A program made the translations under genes and the position numbers. From assembly GCF_000621165.1 (NCBI RefSeq), contig NZ_JHZA01000007.1:248001-312000 (forward strand): a stretch of 64,000 bases of DNA, given 5' to 3'. Shown in pieces: positions 62,744 through 64,000 of the stretch. Position 1 is the stretch's first letter; each line of letters opens with the position of its first letter. Origin of the DNA: Enterovibrio calviensis DSM 14347. Its GTDB lineage: Bacteria; Pseudomonadota; Gammaproteobacteria; Enterobacterales; Vibrionaceae. The notes below the pieces were generated by a model, which did no database searches, was not told the DNA's origin, and was given only the letters and a program-made list of their open reading frames with translations.

Positions 62744-63435
62744 TTGCTGCTGTCCCAGCGATAGCCCATGCCATAAACCGTATCGATGAAATCAAAATCT
62801 GTATCAAGGGCGATGAACTTTTTACGAATGCGTTTGATGTGCGATGTGATCGTACTGTCATCCACCACCACGTGGGCTTCTTGCATCAGATCTTGACGGC
62901 TACGAACATGCCCAGGGCGTTTCGCCATGGCATGAACTAACCAAAATTCGGTGACAGTGAGATCAACCGTGTGCTGATTCCATTTGACTTGCATGCGATT
63001 CAAGTCGAGCGTGAGATTTCCTCGTTCCAGCAAAGACTCACTGTCAGTGGCTGACTGTTTCAACAACTCGCTTCTGCGGAAAAGTGCAGCAATACGCGCC
63101 ATCAAATGCGGCAGGCTGATGTCTTTGGTGAGGTAGTCGTCAGCGCCCATGCGTAGCCCAACGACCGTATCGATATCACTGTCTCTGGCGGTAAGAAAAA
63201 TGATTGGCAGCGTGGCCGACATCGCGCGCACTGTTTGGCAAAGTTGAAACCCACCGTCAATTTCATCAGCAAGGCCAATGTCGATAATGGCTAAATCGGG
63301 TAAACGCTGTTTAAAGCCGTCCTCAGCATCGTGCCTGTTAGCATAAGTAGAGACGGCGTAACCTTGCTTTCTTAATACGTCCGCGTAGTTCTCACGGATA
63401 GCGGGTTCATCTTCTACGATGGCAATACGTTTCAT
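62740..63435 (-). CDS. pdsR: Sortase-system response regulator PdsR
   Basis: PdsR is the OmpR-type response regulator partnered with PdsS. The 231-residue protein has a receiver domain (AIVEDEPAIRENYADVLRKQ, with phospho-Asp near 52 in IIDIGL and Lys in YLTKDIS) and a winged-helix DNA-binding domain (VDLTVTEFWLVHAMAKRPG, then IRKKFIALD). It overlaps pdsS by four bases and is divergent from pdsO across 223 bases that carry phased GCCA repeats, a likely operator. Assignment to the sortase family rests on the whole gene set. Confidence 0.8.
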   Translation of the reverse strand: MKRIAIVEDEPAIRENYADVLRKQGYAVSTYANRHDAEDGFKQRLPDLAIIDIGLADEIDGGFQLCQTVRAMSATLPIIFLTARDSDIDTVVGLRMGADDYLTKDISLPHLMARIAALFRRSELLKQSATDSESLLERGNLTLDLNRMQVKWNQHTVDLTVTEFWLVHAMAKRPGHVRSRQDLMQEAHVVVDDSTITSHIKRIRKKFIALDTDFDFIDTVYGMGYRWDSSK

Positions 63436-63522
63436 TTTTACTCAGATAATCAACCACAAGATGATTTGACTATACCTGAAAATGAAAGCGGTAAAAGGCC
63501 TTGAAAGCGTTTAACCGCAAAA

Positions 63523-63590
63523 GCCATTTTTTTGCCACATTTGCTCGTCACATTGCCATTTTTGCTCCCATTACATGCCACTTTGACTTG
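63523..63590 (+). promoter_or_regulatory. Phased GCCA repeats between pdsR and pdsO
   Basis: GCCA(C/T) boxes begin at 63523, 63534, 63555 and 63577, spaced 11, 21 and 22 bases apart, that is, by whole helical turns. Two of them are the start of the 15-base near-repeats TTGCCACATTTGCTC and TTGCCATTTTTGCTC, 21 bases apart. This is the usual look of a tandem operator for an OmpR-family regulator and could be bound by PdsR to drive pdsO. Confidence 0.5.
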
Positions 63591-63658
63591 TTTTAATGAC
63601 CTCATCGAAACAACAACTGGGTACATACCCAATCCCTACTTAGGATGAGGAAAGCACA

Positions 63659-64000
63659 ATGAAAAAATTCAACAAAACAATGCTAGCGATTTCTTTGGTG
63701 GTTCCAATGTCAGTATCTACCGCATTTGCCAACGACCAACTGACTCACGCCGAGCGTGACAGCACGGTTGAAATGATTGGTTTCGGTGGTGGCGCGGCAT
63801 TCGGTGCAGTTGTCGGTGGCCCTGTTGGCGCAGTGGCTGGCGCGTTGGTAGGCGGTTTGATTGGTCAAATCGCGAGTTCAGACAAACAAAATGTGGCGCA
63901 AGAACAAATCATCGCCGATATGCACGAAGAAAATGTTCAGTTAGCCACTTACCGAGATCTTTACGCGAACAATGAATTAGAACTCGCCAATCTGAAAGCA
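63659..64000 (+). CDS. pdsO: Sortase-associated OmpA-family protein PdsO (N-terminal part)
   Basis: The gene starts at the ATG at 63659 after GAGGAAAGCACA and runs off the right edge after 114 codons. A signal peptide ends at about residue 24 (SVSTAFA). The next segment is a glycine-zipper membrane-associated region (GFGGGAAFGAVVGGPVGAV, then AGALVGGLIGQIA) followed by a coiled coil. The known full-length family has a C-terminal OmpA domain, which would lie outside the window. It is divergent from pdsRS, and the sortase and its LPXTG-type target are expected further right. Assignment by gene order and N-terminal pattern. Confidence 0.7.
   Translation, partial: MKKFNKTMLAISLVVPMSVSTAFANDQLTHAERDSTVEMIGFGGGAAFGAVVGGPVGAVAGALVGGLIGQIASSDKQNVAQEQIIADMHEENVQLATYRDLYANNELELANLKA

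Overview
The window is a chromosomal segment of a gamma-proteobacterium, most likely a marine member of the Vibrionaceae. The signs are E. coli-like FolX, FolM and AroG, a DUF3283-type small protein, a LysR/DUF1127 divergent pair, Vibrio-style dispersed palindromic repeats, and the start of a 'proteobacterial dedicated sortase' locus, a system known mainly from marine gamma-proteobacteria. The genus cannot be fixed from the sequence alone. I see no rRNA, tRNA, insertion sequence, integrase or CRISPR array. Gene density and style are those of ordinary chromosome with accessory metabolic cassettes.

Layout. 0-5.7 kb: an rbgA/ylqF-type ribosome-assembly GTPase cut by the left edge, a stand-alone EAL phosphodiesterase, the phenylalanine hydroxylase pair phhA-phhB behind a TyrR-like box, a YcaQ-type DNA glycosylase and two small genes. 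6-17.3 kb: one long nitrogen-scavenging operon, urtABCDE-ureDABCE-(His-rich secreted peptide)-ureFG, preceded by a textbook sigma-54 promoter and closed by a terminator. It imports urea by an ABC transporter and hydrolyses it with nickel urease. 17.3-23.9 kb: a MATE exporter, an FMN reductase with a divergent LysR regulator, a TDT/TehA-family transporter, an S4-domain protein and a repeat-bearing spacer with a tiny ORF. 24-26.6 kb: modABC molybdate uptake. 26.8-31 kb: an unknown protein, a CZB-domain soluble chemoreceptor, a GNAT acetyltransferase and a BCCT transporter. 31-36.6 kb: a molybdenum hydroxylase set (MocA-like nucleotidyltransferase, XdhC, Tat-exported large subunit, 2Fe-2S subunit) with a divergent AraC regulator. 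36.6-44.8 kb: a YfaZ-like porin, cobQ, aroG with a TyrR-like box, a GPH sugar symporter behind two identical LacI-type operators, an M20 amidohydrolase, and YceI with cytochrome b561. 44.9-49 kb: folX-folM, an SDR, a MepS-like lipoprotein and the LysR/DUF1127 pair. 49-60.5 kb: a possible sRNA, rnb, a GAF/degenerate-GGDEF protein, deaD, a ChrR-type double cupin, a PAS-GGDEF cyclase, a methyltransferase, small proteins and a GST. 60.5-64 kb: pdsS-pdsR divergent from pdsO, which runs off the right edge.

How the genes fit together. Three metal or cofactor economies recur. Nickel: UreE with a histidine tail and a His-containing secreted peptide serve the urease. Molybdenum: modABC feeds the MocA/XdhC-matured hydroxylase. 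Pterin: FolX and FolM make tetrahydromonapterin, the likely cofactor that PhhA uses and PhhB recycles. Aromatic amino acid control by TyrR probably links phhAB and aroG, and possibly the folM upstream region. The most unusual system is the sortase-associated two-component and OmpA-like locus at the right edge, whose sensor has an apparent carbohydrate-binding-module-like periplasmic domain and whose divergent promoter carries helically phased GCCA repeats.
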